From the NCBI GenBank assembly GCA_012511425.1, contig JAAZGC010000028.1, forward strand, positions 1 through 6,064: DNA of 6,064 nucleotides, in the 5' to 3' direction. The translations under genes and the position numbers were made by a program. The notes beneath the pieces are model-generated. The model was not told where the DNA came from, made no database searches, and saw only the letters and a program-made list of their open reading frames with translations. Positions within the stretch are counted from its first letter, which is position 1; every line of letters starts with the position of its first letter. This DNA comes from Clostridiales bacterium. GTDB taxonomy: Bacteria > Bacillota > Clostridia > Oscillospirales > CAG-272. This document shows, in pieces, positions 1 to 6,036 of the stretch.

Positions 1-1770
1 AACGCATCAAAGAAGATTATCGGCGGATTCGAGCCGGGCGCAAACACCGGCAAAGTCGGCGCCCGCGCCGGCGAAGTCTATTTCACCGATATCGTCACCT
101 ATTTCAGCGGAAAAACGGTTAAGAGCTATAACGTCGGCGGCAGAACCATCGCTTATGTCGACGACCTCGCCGAATCCTACAAGCAGGCTTATGTCTGGGA
201 CCCTTATGCGAGAACGCTTTCGCTGACCTTGGCCGGCGGCTCTCCGTCCCCGTCCCCCTCGCCGTCTCCTTCGCCTTCACCGGCGCCGCAGCCGGTATCG
301 ACGCTCAAGATTACGGCTCAGCCGAAAAATGTAACGGCGGGAAAGAGCGATCCTGCCTCCTTTGAAGTGACCGTCAGCGGCGGCGAACTTCCTTATTCAT
401 ATCAGTGGCAGGTAAAACAGGGCGCCTCCGGCAGCTGGAAAGACATTACTTATACGGCAAGCAAGATGAGCTTCTTCGTCTCGGATACCGACCTTTCCAA
501 TCCCAACTACTACCGCTGCGTAATCACCGACTCGGCGGGAACCAAAGTCACATCCGACGCGGCATATGTGTCTACAACTCAATCCACCGGACTTAAGGTA
601 TCGCTTACATACGGAAGCATTGAAGCTTATGCAACCGATACATTCAAAGTATCGGTAACCGTCAGCGGCGGCAAGGCTCCTTATACCTATCAGTGGTATT
701 ACGGCGAATCTATAGGAAACTACACCGCGATCAACGAAAACACCCAGACGGTTTACTTTAAGCCGAATCCGGCTCCGGCAATTCAGTACCTCAAGTGCAC
801 GGTTATTGACTCTTCCGGCGCAATAGCCGAATCGGAACCTTTCAAAATCACCCTTAAACATGCTCAGTCGAACCTTACGGCGAAGCTGAACAAGACCTCG
901 ATCAGCGTAAAGCACGGCGAAAGCTTCTCGATAAGCGTCGGAGTTACCGGCGGAGCGGCTCCGTATAAGTATAGCTGGTATATGGCGATCGGAAACGGAA
1001 CTTTCTTTGATATGTCTCAGTTCGACCCGAACGCAAGCGGCTCATACTTTAACTCCGCCGGAGATATTACAAATCCCGTCAAGTATTATAAGTGCGAGGT
1101 AAAAGACAACAACGGAAACACCGTATTCTCGGATGTATGCGTCGTTACGGTAACGGGAACGCAGGAAGCGCTGAATGCAACTTTGGACAAGACCGCTGTC
1201 AGCGTCAAGGCAAGCGAATCCTTTACCCTCAGCTGTAATGTAACCGGCGGAGTGGCTCCGTATAAATACAAATGGTACTTCGGCGACAAAAACGGCACCT
1301 TTACCGACATGACGACATATTACACCCCCGTATCCGCCGTCACCGGAAGCTCAATTACCGCCAGGCCTGATACAAGATACACAACCCAGTATCTTAAGTG
1401 CGAAGTGACCGACTACACAGGCATAATAGTGTCCTCAAATATCTGTACTATCACAATGTGGCCGGACGAACTTACGGCAAGCCTTGACTGCACTTCGGTT
1501 ATCGTCAGCAGCGGCAAACAGGTTCAAGTTACCTGTAATGCGCAGGGCGGAGTCGCACCATATTACTACAAGTGGGAACTCGGATATAAGCCGTCGGTGT
1601 CTTACATACAAACTATTTGGACCGAAACCAGCTGCACCACAAAGACATACACCGTCATGGGCATTAGTGATCCCTCTACTGTCACCGGTTATTTTTTCCT
1701 GCGCTGCACTGTTTATGACTCAAATACCGGCAGCGTAAGAACAGATAGCTGCACCATTAAGTTCAATTAA
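1..1770 (+). CDS. Secreted stalk-domain / Ig-like repeat protein, 5'-truncated by window edge
   Basis: The frame is open from base 1 to the TAA at 1768-1770, giving 589 residues. The true start lies outside the window, and the in-frame TTG at 229 is not a credible start because homology continues upstream of it. Residues 1-77 match residues 89-165 of the downstream paralogue (about 58 of 72 positions identical by hand alignment from residue 6). They contain one copper-amine-oxidase-N-like stalk module, with YTDIVTY-, SYNVGG- and ARTLSLTL-type signatures. Residues 81-98 are a Ser-Pro/Ala-Pro linker. Five Ig-like domains of about 100 residues follow, each with a GG..PY.Y.W core and a Y(Y/L).C motif. 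By comparison about 88 N-terminal residues are missing, probably a signal peptide and a first stalk module. No LPXTG motif, SLH domain or transmembrane segment is seen at the C-terminus. An extracellular surface or adhesive role is inferred; the ligand and function are unknown. Confidence 0.85.
   Translation, partial: NASKKIIGGFEPGANTGKVGARAGEVYFTDIVTYFSGKTVKSYNVGGRTIAYVDDLAESYKQAYVWDPYARTLSLTLAGGSPSPSPSPSPSPSPAPQPVSTLKITAQPKNVTAGKSDPASFEVTVSGGELPYSYQWQVKQGASGSWKDITYTASKMSFFVSDTDLSNPNYYRCVITDSAGTKVTSDAAYVSTTQSTGLKVSLTYGSIEAYATDTFKVSVTVSGGKAPYTYQWYYGESIGNYTAINENTQTVYFKPNPAPAIQYLKCTVIDSSGAIAESEPFKITLKHAQSNLTAKLNKTSISVKHGESFSISVGVTGGAAPYKYSWYMAIGNGTFFDMSQFDPNASGSYFNSAGDITNPVKYYKCEVKDNNGNTVFSDVCVVTVTGTQEALNATLDKTAVSVKASESFTLSCNVTGGVAPYKYKWYFGDKNGTFTDMTTYYTPVSAVTGSSITARPDTRYTTQYLKCEVTDYTGIIVSSNICTITMWPDELTASLDCTSVIVSSGKQVQVTCNAQGGVAPYYYKWELGYKPSVSYIQTIWTETSCTTKTYTVMGISDPSTVTGYFFLRCTVYDSNTGSVRTDSCTIKFN
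241..294 (+). repeat. Ser-Pro dipeptide repeat linker
   Basis: Eighteen codons encode seven Ser-Pro pairs followed by Ala-Pro-Gln-Pro, joining the stalk module to the first Ig-like domain. The DNA is an imperfect hexamer repeat (CCGTCC, CCCTCG, CCGTCT and similar) with varied synonymous codons, so it is not a perfect microsatellite. Such Pro-rich stretches usually act as stiff, extended spacers in secreted proteins. The paralogue has only a short Ala/Thr/Asn-Pro linker at the same place. Confidence 0.85.
298..1767 (+). repeat. Array of five Ig-like domains (first paralogue)
   Basis: Five units begin at about 298, 583, 871, 1168 and 1468, roughly 95-100 codons each. Every unit has a V.GG..PY.Y.W segment (probable B-C strands) and a Y(Y/F/L).C.V.D segment (probable F strand). 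Units 3, 4 and 5 carry a second cysteine 14 residues after the first, near the domain end. Units 4 and 5 also have a cysteine in the B-strand position just before the GG motif. Unit 1 is the most conserved relative to the paralogue, about 60 of 89 identical by hand count. The assignment to an Ig-like beta-sandwich rests on motif pattern only. Confidence 0.8.
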
Positions 1771-1781
1771 ATAATTAACTC

Positions 1782-1812
1782 CGGTAAGCAAACTGCCCGA
1801 TGTTTCTTACCG
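1782..1812 (+). repeat. Small inverted repeat before terminator
   Basis: CGGTAAG (1782-1788) is the exact reverse complement of CTTACCG (1806-1812), with a 17-base loop. It starts 12 bases after the stop codon and abuts the terminator hairpin directly. It could form a second stem in the 3' end of the transcript. A similar arrangement exists after the second paralogue. Confidence 0.4.
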
Positions 1813-1842
1813 CCCGCCGGAAACGATTTCCGGCGGGTTTTT
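1813..1842 (+). terminator. Rho-independent terminator of the first Ig-repeat gene
   Basis: CCCGCCGGAAA (1813-1823) pairs perfectly with TTTCCGGCGGG (1827-1837). The 11-bp stem has a 3-base loop in the maximal pairing and is followed directly by five T residues (1838-1842). It lies 42 bases after the stop codon. This is a classic strong intrinsic terminator and argues that the two paralogues are separately transcribed. Confidence 0.9.
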
Positions 1843-2064
1843 GCTTTTGGCTTTTATTCCGATTCCCCGCGAAAAACCCCGAAAAAGTTTTTTACTGAAA
1901 ACGGAACAAACCGCCCGCCTCTCCGTCTTAATAAATGAACTCGTTTCCCGATGCCATGTTGTAGCACTAAATATCCCCAAATAACTCGAATATGACCCGG
2001 CATACGGTAAAAATCCGGATTCGGAAACGAATAAACAAAACCCAAACAATGAGAGGAAATTATC
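1843..2064 (+). promoter_or_regulatory. Leader / presumed promoter region of the second Ig-repeat gene
   Basis: These 222 bases between the terminator and the next start codon are A/T-rich and carry no credible gene. A promoter is expected here because an intrinsic terminator lies just upstream. I find no good TTGACA-TATAAT pair; the best candidate, TTGTAG at 1959 with TAACTC 17 bases downstream, is poor. A perfect 10-base palindrome, AATCCGGATT, lies at 2012-2021, about 30 bases before the ribosome binding site, and could be an operator or chance. No riboswitch signature is recognised. Confidence 0.35.
2051..2057 (+). promoter_or_regulatory. Ribosome binding site of the second Ig-repeat gene
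   Basis: GAGAGGA sits seven bases before the ATG at 2065. The spacing and the purine-rich core fix this ATG as the start, and the encoded N-terminus is a clean signal peptide. Confidence 0.8.
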
Positions 2065-2148
2065 ATGAAAAAAACGCAGAGGATAATGTCTGCGGCTCTT
2101 ACCTTACTGATGCTGCTTTCGGTATTTCTTATACCTTCGACGGCGGCA
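2065..2148 (+). other. Signal peptide
   Basis: Residues 1-28 show a charged start (MKKTQR), a hydrophobic core rich in Leu, Met, Val and Phe (about residues 10-23), and a small-residue end (PSTAA). Cleavage is likely after Ala27 or Ala28. There is no lipobox cysteine, so the protein is predicted to be released by a standard signal peptidase I. Confidence 0.85.
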
Positions 2149-4329
2149 TTTAAGAACGGCGACATTGTAAACTATTATCTCTATACCGACATTGTCACCT
2201 ATATCAACGGAATCCCGATCCGCTCCTATAACATAGAAGGCTACACCGCCGTTATCGTCGAAGACCTTGCGAATTACGGCTTCGACGTCGTATGGAGCGC
2301 GGCTGCGAGGACGCTTAAGGTGACCCGCAACACATCGAAGCGCATCATAGGCGGCTTTGATCCAATCCCGAATACCCGCAAAGTCGGCTCTAAGGCCGGC
2401 GAAGTGTATTACACCGACATCGTCACCTATTTTGACGGCCATGCGGTCAAGAGCTACAACATCGGCGGCCGCACGATAGCTTATGTCGACGACCTTGCGG
2501 AATTCTACAAGCAAACCTATGTATGGGATGCTTACGCAAGAACCCTTTCGCTTACCCTCCGCGGCGGCGCGGCTCCGACGCCGAATCCGCAGCCCTCGTC
2601 GCTTGCAATCTCTTCGCAGCCGAAGGACGTCAAAGCGAACGTGAGCGACCCGGTTTCCTTCGAAGTGACTGTTAAAGGCGGCGTATCCCCCTATTCCTAC
2701 CAGTGGCAGACAAAACAGGGCAATTCCGGTTCATGGAAGAACACCTCATTCACAACCAGGAAGATGAGCTTCTTCGTTTCCGAAACTGACATTTCAAATC
2801 CCAACTACTACCGCTGCATAATTACCGACTCTTCGGGAAGCAGGATTACATCAAGCGCGGTGTCCGTTGTTTCATCGCAGCCGAGCGCTCTTTCGGTATC
2901 GCTCACATCCGAAGATGTTTCGATCTATTCGACCGAGACTTTGACGATAGGCGTCAAGGTAAGCGGCGGCAGGGCGCCATACCGCTATCAGTGGTATTTC
3001 GGAAATGCGAGCGGAAATTACACGGGATTGTCGGCGAATACCCAGACAATCAGCTTCAAACCCGACTCCACCCAGCCGACGCAGTATCTCAAGTGCGCCG
3101 TAATTGACGCGGACGGCACCATTGCGCAGACAAAAGCCTGCAAGATAACCCTCAAAGACAACGTTCAGTTTTCGGCAAAGCTTGACAAAACTTCAATGAC
3201 CGTCTCCGCGTCGAATCTCTTCAGTCTTACCGTTACTCCCACCGGCGGAAGCGGCACATATACGTATAAATGGTATTTTGCTGACGGCACTGGCAATTTC
3301 ATGGATATGACCGCTTATATGTCCGGAGCCGATCTTGCGACATTGACGACATATCCGAATCCGCAGTATCCGACCCAGTATTACAAGTGTCTTGTCACCG
3401 ACAGAGCAACCAATAAATCGGTATTCTCGGATGTCTGCACATTGACCGTTACCGGCGGCCTCGGTCAGTTTTCGGCAAAGCTTGATAAAACCTCGATGAC
3501 CGTCTCTCCGGCGAATCTCTTCAGCCTTACCGTTACGGCAACCGGCGGAAGCGGCGCATATTCGTATAAATGGTATATCGGAGACAACAACGGCACATTC
3601 AGGGAAATAACCGGCGCGAACCTCGCGACGCTGACGGCTTATCCGAATCCGCAGTATCAAACCCAGTACTATAAGTGCCTTGTCACCGATAAAACAACCG
3701 CAATGTCGATCTATTCGGATACCTGCACCATGACTCTGACCGGCAGCATAGAGAAACCGCTCGAAGCAAAGCTTGACAATACTCTCCTTATCGTCGGAGC
3801 AGATAATTTCTTCACCCTCACCGTCACCGCGACCGGCGGAACCGTTCCGTATACCTATAAATGGTTCGTCAGCGACGGCTCCGGAAGCTTTAAGGAATAT
3901 ACCGGTTTTACGTCAGCCGGCGGCAGCTCTATAACCGCCAAGCCGATTCCGGGTGTTGCGACCCAGTATTATATGTGCCTTGTCACCGATAAAAAGGGAG
4001 AAACGGCATACTCGGACATCTGCACCGTCAAGCTCAACAGCAGCTCGATAAATCCGCTTACGGCACAGCTCAGCGTTTATTCGATAGACGCTCCTCCGGC
4101 GGGGGTGGTTTCCATAACCTGTCTTCCCTCCGGCGGAACCGGGCCTTATAGATACAACTGGGAATTCTCGCTCAACGGCATAACTTTTTTATCCACCGGC
4201 GTCGAAACGCAAACCATTATGATCCCCGGATCTTCAAGCGTATCCGTGATATATTACCGCTGCCGCGTTAAAGACGCAAACAACGAAGAAGCAGTTACAA
4301 AGCAATGCAAGGTAAACTTCGCGGGATAA
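2065..4329 (+). CDS. Secreted protein with two stalk modules and six Ig-like domains
   Basis: The complete gene encodes 754 residues. Order: Sec-type signal peptide (1-28); two copper-amine-oxidase-N-like stalk modules (about 40-88 and 116-165); a Pro-rich linker (about 169-178); six Ig-like domains starting near residues 180, 274, 367, 467, 565 and 663. The stalk modules show the YTDIVTY, SYNI.G and ARTL signatures known from secreted proteins of anaerobic Firmicutes; they are not a catalytic amine oxidase. The protein is a tandem paralogue of the upstream gene with one extra Ig unit. It ends right after the last domain with no LPXTG, SLH, dockerin or membrane segment, so how it is held at the cell is unclear. 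It has its own ribosome binding site and is flanked by terminators, so it is probably monocistronic. Secretion is well supported; an adhesin or surface-binding role is inference, and the ligand is unknown. Confidence 0.88.
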   Translation: MKKTQRIMSAALTLLMLLSVFLIPSTAAFKNGDIVNYYLYTDIVTYINGIPIRSYNIEGYTAVIVEDLANYGFDVVWSAAARTLKVTRNTSKRIIGGFDPIPNTRKVGSKAGEVYYTDIVTYFDGHAVKSYNIGGRTIAYVDDLAEFYKQTYVWDAYARTLSLTLRGGAAPTPNPQPSSLAISSQPKDVKANVSDPVSFEVTVKGGVSPYSYQWQTKQGNSGSWKNTSFTTRKMSFFVSETDISNPNYYRCIITDSSGSRITSSAVSVVSSQPSALSVSLTSEDVSIYSTETLTIGVKVSGGRAPYRYQWYFGNASGNYTGLSANTQTISFKPDSTQPTQYLKCAVIDADGTIAQTKACKITLKDNVQFSAKLDKTSMTVSASNLFSLTVTPTGGSGTYTYKWYFADGTGNFMDMTAYMSGADLATLTTYPNPQYPTQYYKCLVTDRATNKSVFSDVCTLTVTGGLGQFSAKLDKTSMTVSPANLFSLTVTATGGSGAYSYKWYIGDNNGTFREITGANLATLTAYPNPQYQTQYYKCLVTDKTTAMSIYSDTCTMTLTGSIEKPLEAKLDNTLLIVGADNFFTLTVTATGGTVPYTYKWFVSDGSGSFKEYTGFTSAGGSSITAKPIPGVATQYYMCLVTDKKGETAYSDICTVKLNSSSINPLTAQLSVYSIDAPPAGVVSITCLPSGGTGPYRYNWEFSLNGITFLSTGVETQTIMIPGSSSVSVIYYRCRVKDANNEEAVTKQCKVNFAG
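2182..2559 (+). repeat. Tandem pair of copper-amine-oxidase-N-like stalk modules
   Basis: Module 1 (residues 40-88) and module 2 (residues 116-165) are offset by 76 residues. They share YTDIVTY, a Gly-containing turn, (R/K)SYNI.G, (E/D)DLA, VW and ARTL followed by alternating hydrophobic residues. The family assignment (PF07833-like) is from memory of the motif. Module 1 has the more typical NYGFDVVW segment. Module 2 replaces it with YKQTYVW and matches the only stalk module visible in the upstream gene. Confidence 0.7.
2602..4326 (+). repeat. Array of six Ig-like domains (second paralogue)
   Basis: Units start at about 2602, 2884, 3163, 3463, 3757 and 4051. All have the GG...Y.Y.W core and a YY.C or YLKC strand. 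Units 2-6 carry a second cysteine 14-15 residues after that cysteine, near the end of the domain; unit 1 does not. Only unit 6 has a cysteine in the B-strand position (SITC before the GG motif), matching the last domain of the upstream protein. Units 3 and 4 are near-duplicates. Confidence 0.8.
3166..3756 (+). repeat. Recent tandem duplication of an Ig-domain unit (3166-3465 and 3466-3756)
   Basis: CAGTTTTCGGCAAAGCTTGA occurs at 3166 and again exactly 300 bases later at 3466. Over the first 111 bases of each copy I count about 12 differences by eye, many of them synonymous. Later stretches, such as TATCCGAATCCGCAGTAT, are also identical. The second copy is shorter because of a deletion of several codons in the loop after the W(Y) strand. 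Neighbouring Ig units are much less alike in DNA, so this pair is the youngest duplication in the array. Confidence 0.85.
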
Positions 4330-4338
4330 CGATAACAG

Positions 4339-4364
4339 CGGCAGATAAATAAACCGCTCTGCCG
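4339..4364 (+). repeat. Small inverted repeat after the second Ig-repeat gene
   Basis: CGGCAGA (4339-4345) is the reverse complement of TCTGCCG (4358-4364), with a 12-base loop. It starts nine bases after the stop codon and precedes the main terminator hairpin, repeating the two-stem layout seen after the first paralogue. Confidence 0.4.
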
Positions 4365-4386
4365 AAAACCGCAAAAACCGAATAAT

Positions 4387-4421
4387 CCCCGCCCGCCGGA
4401 AATATCATCCGGCGGGCGGGG
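4387..4421. terminator. Bidirectional terminator hairpin between convergent genes
   Basis: CCCCGCCCGCCGGA (4387-4400) pairs perfectly with TCCGGCGGGCGGGG (4408-4421), a 14-bp stem with a 7-base loop. It lies between the end of the second Ig-repeat gene (+) and the end of hcp (-), and can serve both. The T-tract is modest on each side: GCGTTTATA on the plus side, and ATTATTCGGTTTTT read on the minus strand. The very strong GC stem may compensate. Confidence 0.8.
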
Positions 4422-4435
4422 GCGTTTATAAGATA

Positions 4436-6022
4436 TCAGCCGAGTATCGCTTTGATGTCCTCATCGGCGGAAGCCGACGGCATTATGTTGTAGTTTTCGA
4501 CAAGGAATTTCATGACATTCGGTGAAACAAAGGCGGGCAGGGAGGGTCCGAGACGGATGTTCCTTATTCCGAGGTAAAGCAGTGTCAGCAGCACGCAGAC
4601 GGCTTTCTGCTCATACCAGGATAATATTATCGAGAGCGGAAGCTCGTTCACAGAGCAGCCGAAAGCCTTTGAAAGGGCGACGGCGACCTGAACCGCGCCG
4701 AAAGCGTCATTGCACTGACCCATATCCATAAGACGGGGAAGTCCCGAGACGGTACCGAGTTCAAGGTCATTGAAGCGATATTTGCCGCAGGCGAGCGTCA
4801 GCACCACCGTGTCGGAGGGGAGTTTTGAAACGAAGTCTGTATAGTAGTTGCGACCGGGTCTGGCTCCGTCGCAGCCGCCGACGAGGAAAAATCGCCTTAT
4901 CTCCCCTGATTTTACGGCTTCTGTAACTTTATCGGCTACTCCCAATACGGTTCCGTGCGAGTATCCGGTTGTGACATATTCGCCTCCGTTTATTCCGTAA
5001 AACTGCCTGTCCTCCGGATAGCCGCCGAGCCGGAGCGCTTTTTCGATTACCGGGGTGAAATCTTTATCATCGCCTATATGAACAAGTTCGGGATAGGACA
5101 CCAGTTCGGTCGTGAAAATGCGGTCCTTGTAGCTGTCTTTCGGCGGCATCAGGCAGTTGGTCGTGAAGAGCACGGGAGCCGGGATGTCGGCGAATTCCTT
5201 CTGCTGGTTCTGCCAGGCGGTTCCGAAGTTACCCTTGAGCTGCGGATGCTTTTTAAGCTCCGGATAACCATGCGCCGGGAGCATTTCTCCGTGGGTGTAT
5301 ATGTTGATTCCCTTGCCGTCGGTCTGTTCGAGCAGCAGTTTGAGATCATAGAGGTCGTGGCCGGAAATAACGATAAACGGACCTTTTTCCACTTTAAGAG
5401 GGACGGTTTGCGGCACGGGGATGCCGAAAGCGGAAGTGTTTGCATGGTCGAGCAGCTCCATGCACTCATAGTTTCGCTGGCCGGTTTCAAGCACCAAAGG
5501 AAGCAGCTCGTTCATCCCCATACAGCTTCCGACGGCGATCAGCGCTTTCGCGAAGAACCGGCTGACTTCCTCGTTCTCTTTACCCAACACCAAGGCGTGA
5601 TAAGCATATGCCGCCATTCCTCGTATGCCGAAAAGTATCAGTGATTTGAGAGAGCGGATGTCTTCGTCGGCTTCATGCCAAAGCTTATCCATGTCGTAAT
5701 CGGAATTGCATTCGCCGCAATTGCCGCATTTCGCAATTCGCCCGTTTTCGGCATATACCTCGTTTATAAGCGCTTCGACGGTCTTTGCGTTGAAGTTAAC
5801 GTTGGTAACGGTCGTGAAAAGCCCGCGGATCATAAGGTGATAAGTGCTTTTGTCGGCTTTCGGGTTGTCCTCGGCCGTCCGGGCAAGGCTTATCATCGCA
5901 CCGGTCAGGATATCCTGGAGCTTGGCGACTTCGGAAGGTTTTCCGCATACACCGGCTTTTCCGGTACAGCCCTTACAGGCGGCGGTTTGCTCACACTGAA
6001 AACAAAACATCTGGTTTTCCAT
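4436..6022 (-). CDS. hcp: Hydroxylamine reductase / hybrid cluster protein
   Basis: This 528-residue cytoplasmic iron-sulfur protein has the usual length for a full, class I-like Hcp. The family reduces hydroxylamine to ammonia in vitro, and in studied bacteria acts on nitric oxide or in protein S-nitrosylation during anaerobic nitrosative stress. The N-terminal cluster motif is Cys7, Cys10, Cys19 and Cys26 (CX2C-X8-C-X6-C), with an extra Cys16. The hybrid 4Fe-2S-2O cluster ligands can be placed at His222, Glu246, Cys290, Cys384 (the persulfide position, GGCDG), Cys412, Cys437 and Glu471. Their spacing agrees with the Desulfovibrio and E. coli proteins as I recall them. The C-terminal GPSLPAFVSPNV segment is also family-typical. 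An additional CX2CX2C (Cys99, 102, 105) is present. The start is fixed by a strong AAGGAG eight bases upstream. No reductase partner (hcr) or NO-responsive regulator is within the window, and only 42 upstream bases are visible. Confidence 0.96.
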   Translation of the reverse strand: MENQMFCFQCEQTAACKGCTGKAGVCGKPSEVAKLQDILTGAMISLARTAEDNPKADKSTYHLMIRGLFTTVTNVNFNAKTVEALINEVYAENGRIAKCGNCGECNSDYDMDKLWHEADEDIRSLKSLILFGIRGMAAYAYHALVLGKENEEVSRFFAKALIAVGSCMGMNELLPLVLETGQRNYECMELLDHANTSAFGIPVPQTVPLKVEKGPFIVISGHDLYDLKLLLEQTDGKGINIYTHGEMLPAHGYPELKKHPQLKGNFGTAWQNQQKEFADIPAPVLFTTNCLMPPKDSYKDRIFTTELVSYPELVHIGDDKDFTPVIEKALRLGGYPEDRQFYGINGGEYVTTGYSHGTVLGVADKVTEAVKSGEIRRFFLVGGCDGARPGRNYYTDFVSKLPSDTVVLTLACGKYRFNDLELGTVSGLPRLMDMGQCNDAFGAVQVAVALSKAFGCSVNELPLSIILSWYEQKAVCVLLTLLYLGIRNIRLGPSLPAFVSPNVMKFLVENYNIMPSASADEDIKAILG

Positions 6023-6030
6023 AATAAAAT

Positions 6031-6036
6031 CTCCTT
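6031..6036 (-). promoter_or_regulatory. Ribosome binding site of hcp
   Basis: Read on the minus strand this is AAGGAG, eight bases before the ATG at 6022-6020. It is a near-ideal Shine-Dalgarno sequence, in keeping with a Firmicutes host and efficient translation. Confidence 0.88.

Noticed and set aside
229..231. TTG as a start codon of the first gene
   Set aside because: Codons from base 1 to 228 are in the same open frame and encode a stalk module matching the paralogue, so the gene starts left of the window.
397..915. Minus-strand frame of 172 codons inside the first Ig-repeat gene
   Set aside because: Opposite-strand shadow of a clearly coding region; its arginine- and cysteine-rich product has no family features.
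1959..1987. TTGTAG / TAACTC as a promoter for the second Ig-repeat gene
   Set aside because: Spacing is 17 bases but both hexamers match the consensus poorly; kept only as a mention in the leader region.
1807..2165. Minus-strand open frames of 80 and 103 codons across the intergenic gap and the start of the second Ig-repeat gene
   Set aside because: They run through the terminator stem or the ribosome binding site and signal peptide of the plus-strand gene, and their products resemble nothing recognisable.
2602..4326. CRISPR or other DNA-level repeat array
   Set aside because: The periodicity is about 300 bases, in frame and protein-coding; it reflects repeated Ig domains rather than short repeats with spacers.
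4955..5644. Plus-strand frame of 229 codons inside hcp
   Set aside because: It is antisense to the strongly conserved Hcp sequence, has no ribosome binding site that stands out, and the product looks like a reverse-frame artefact.
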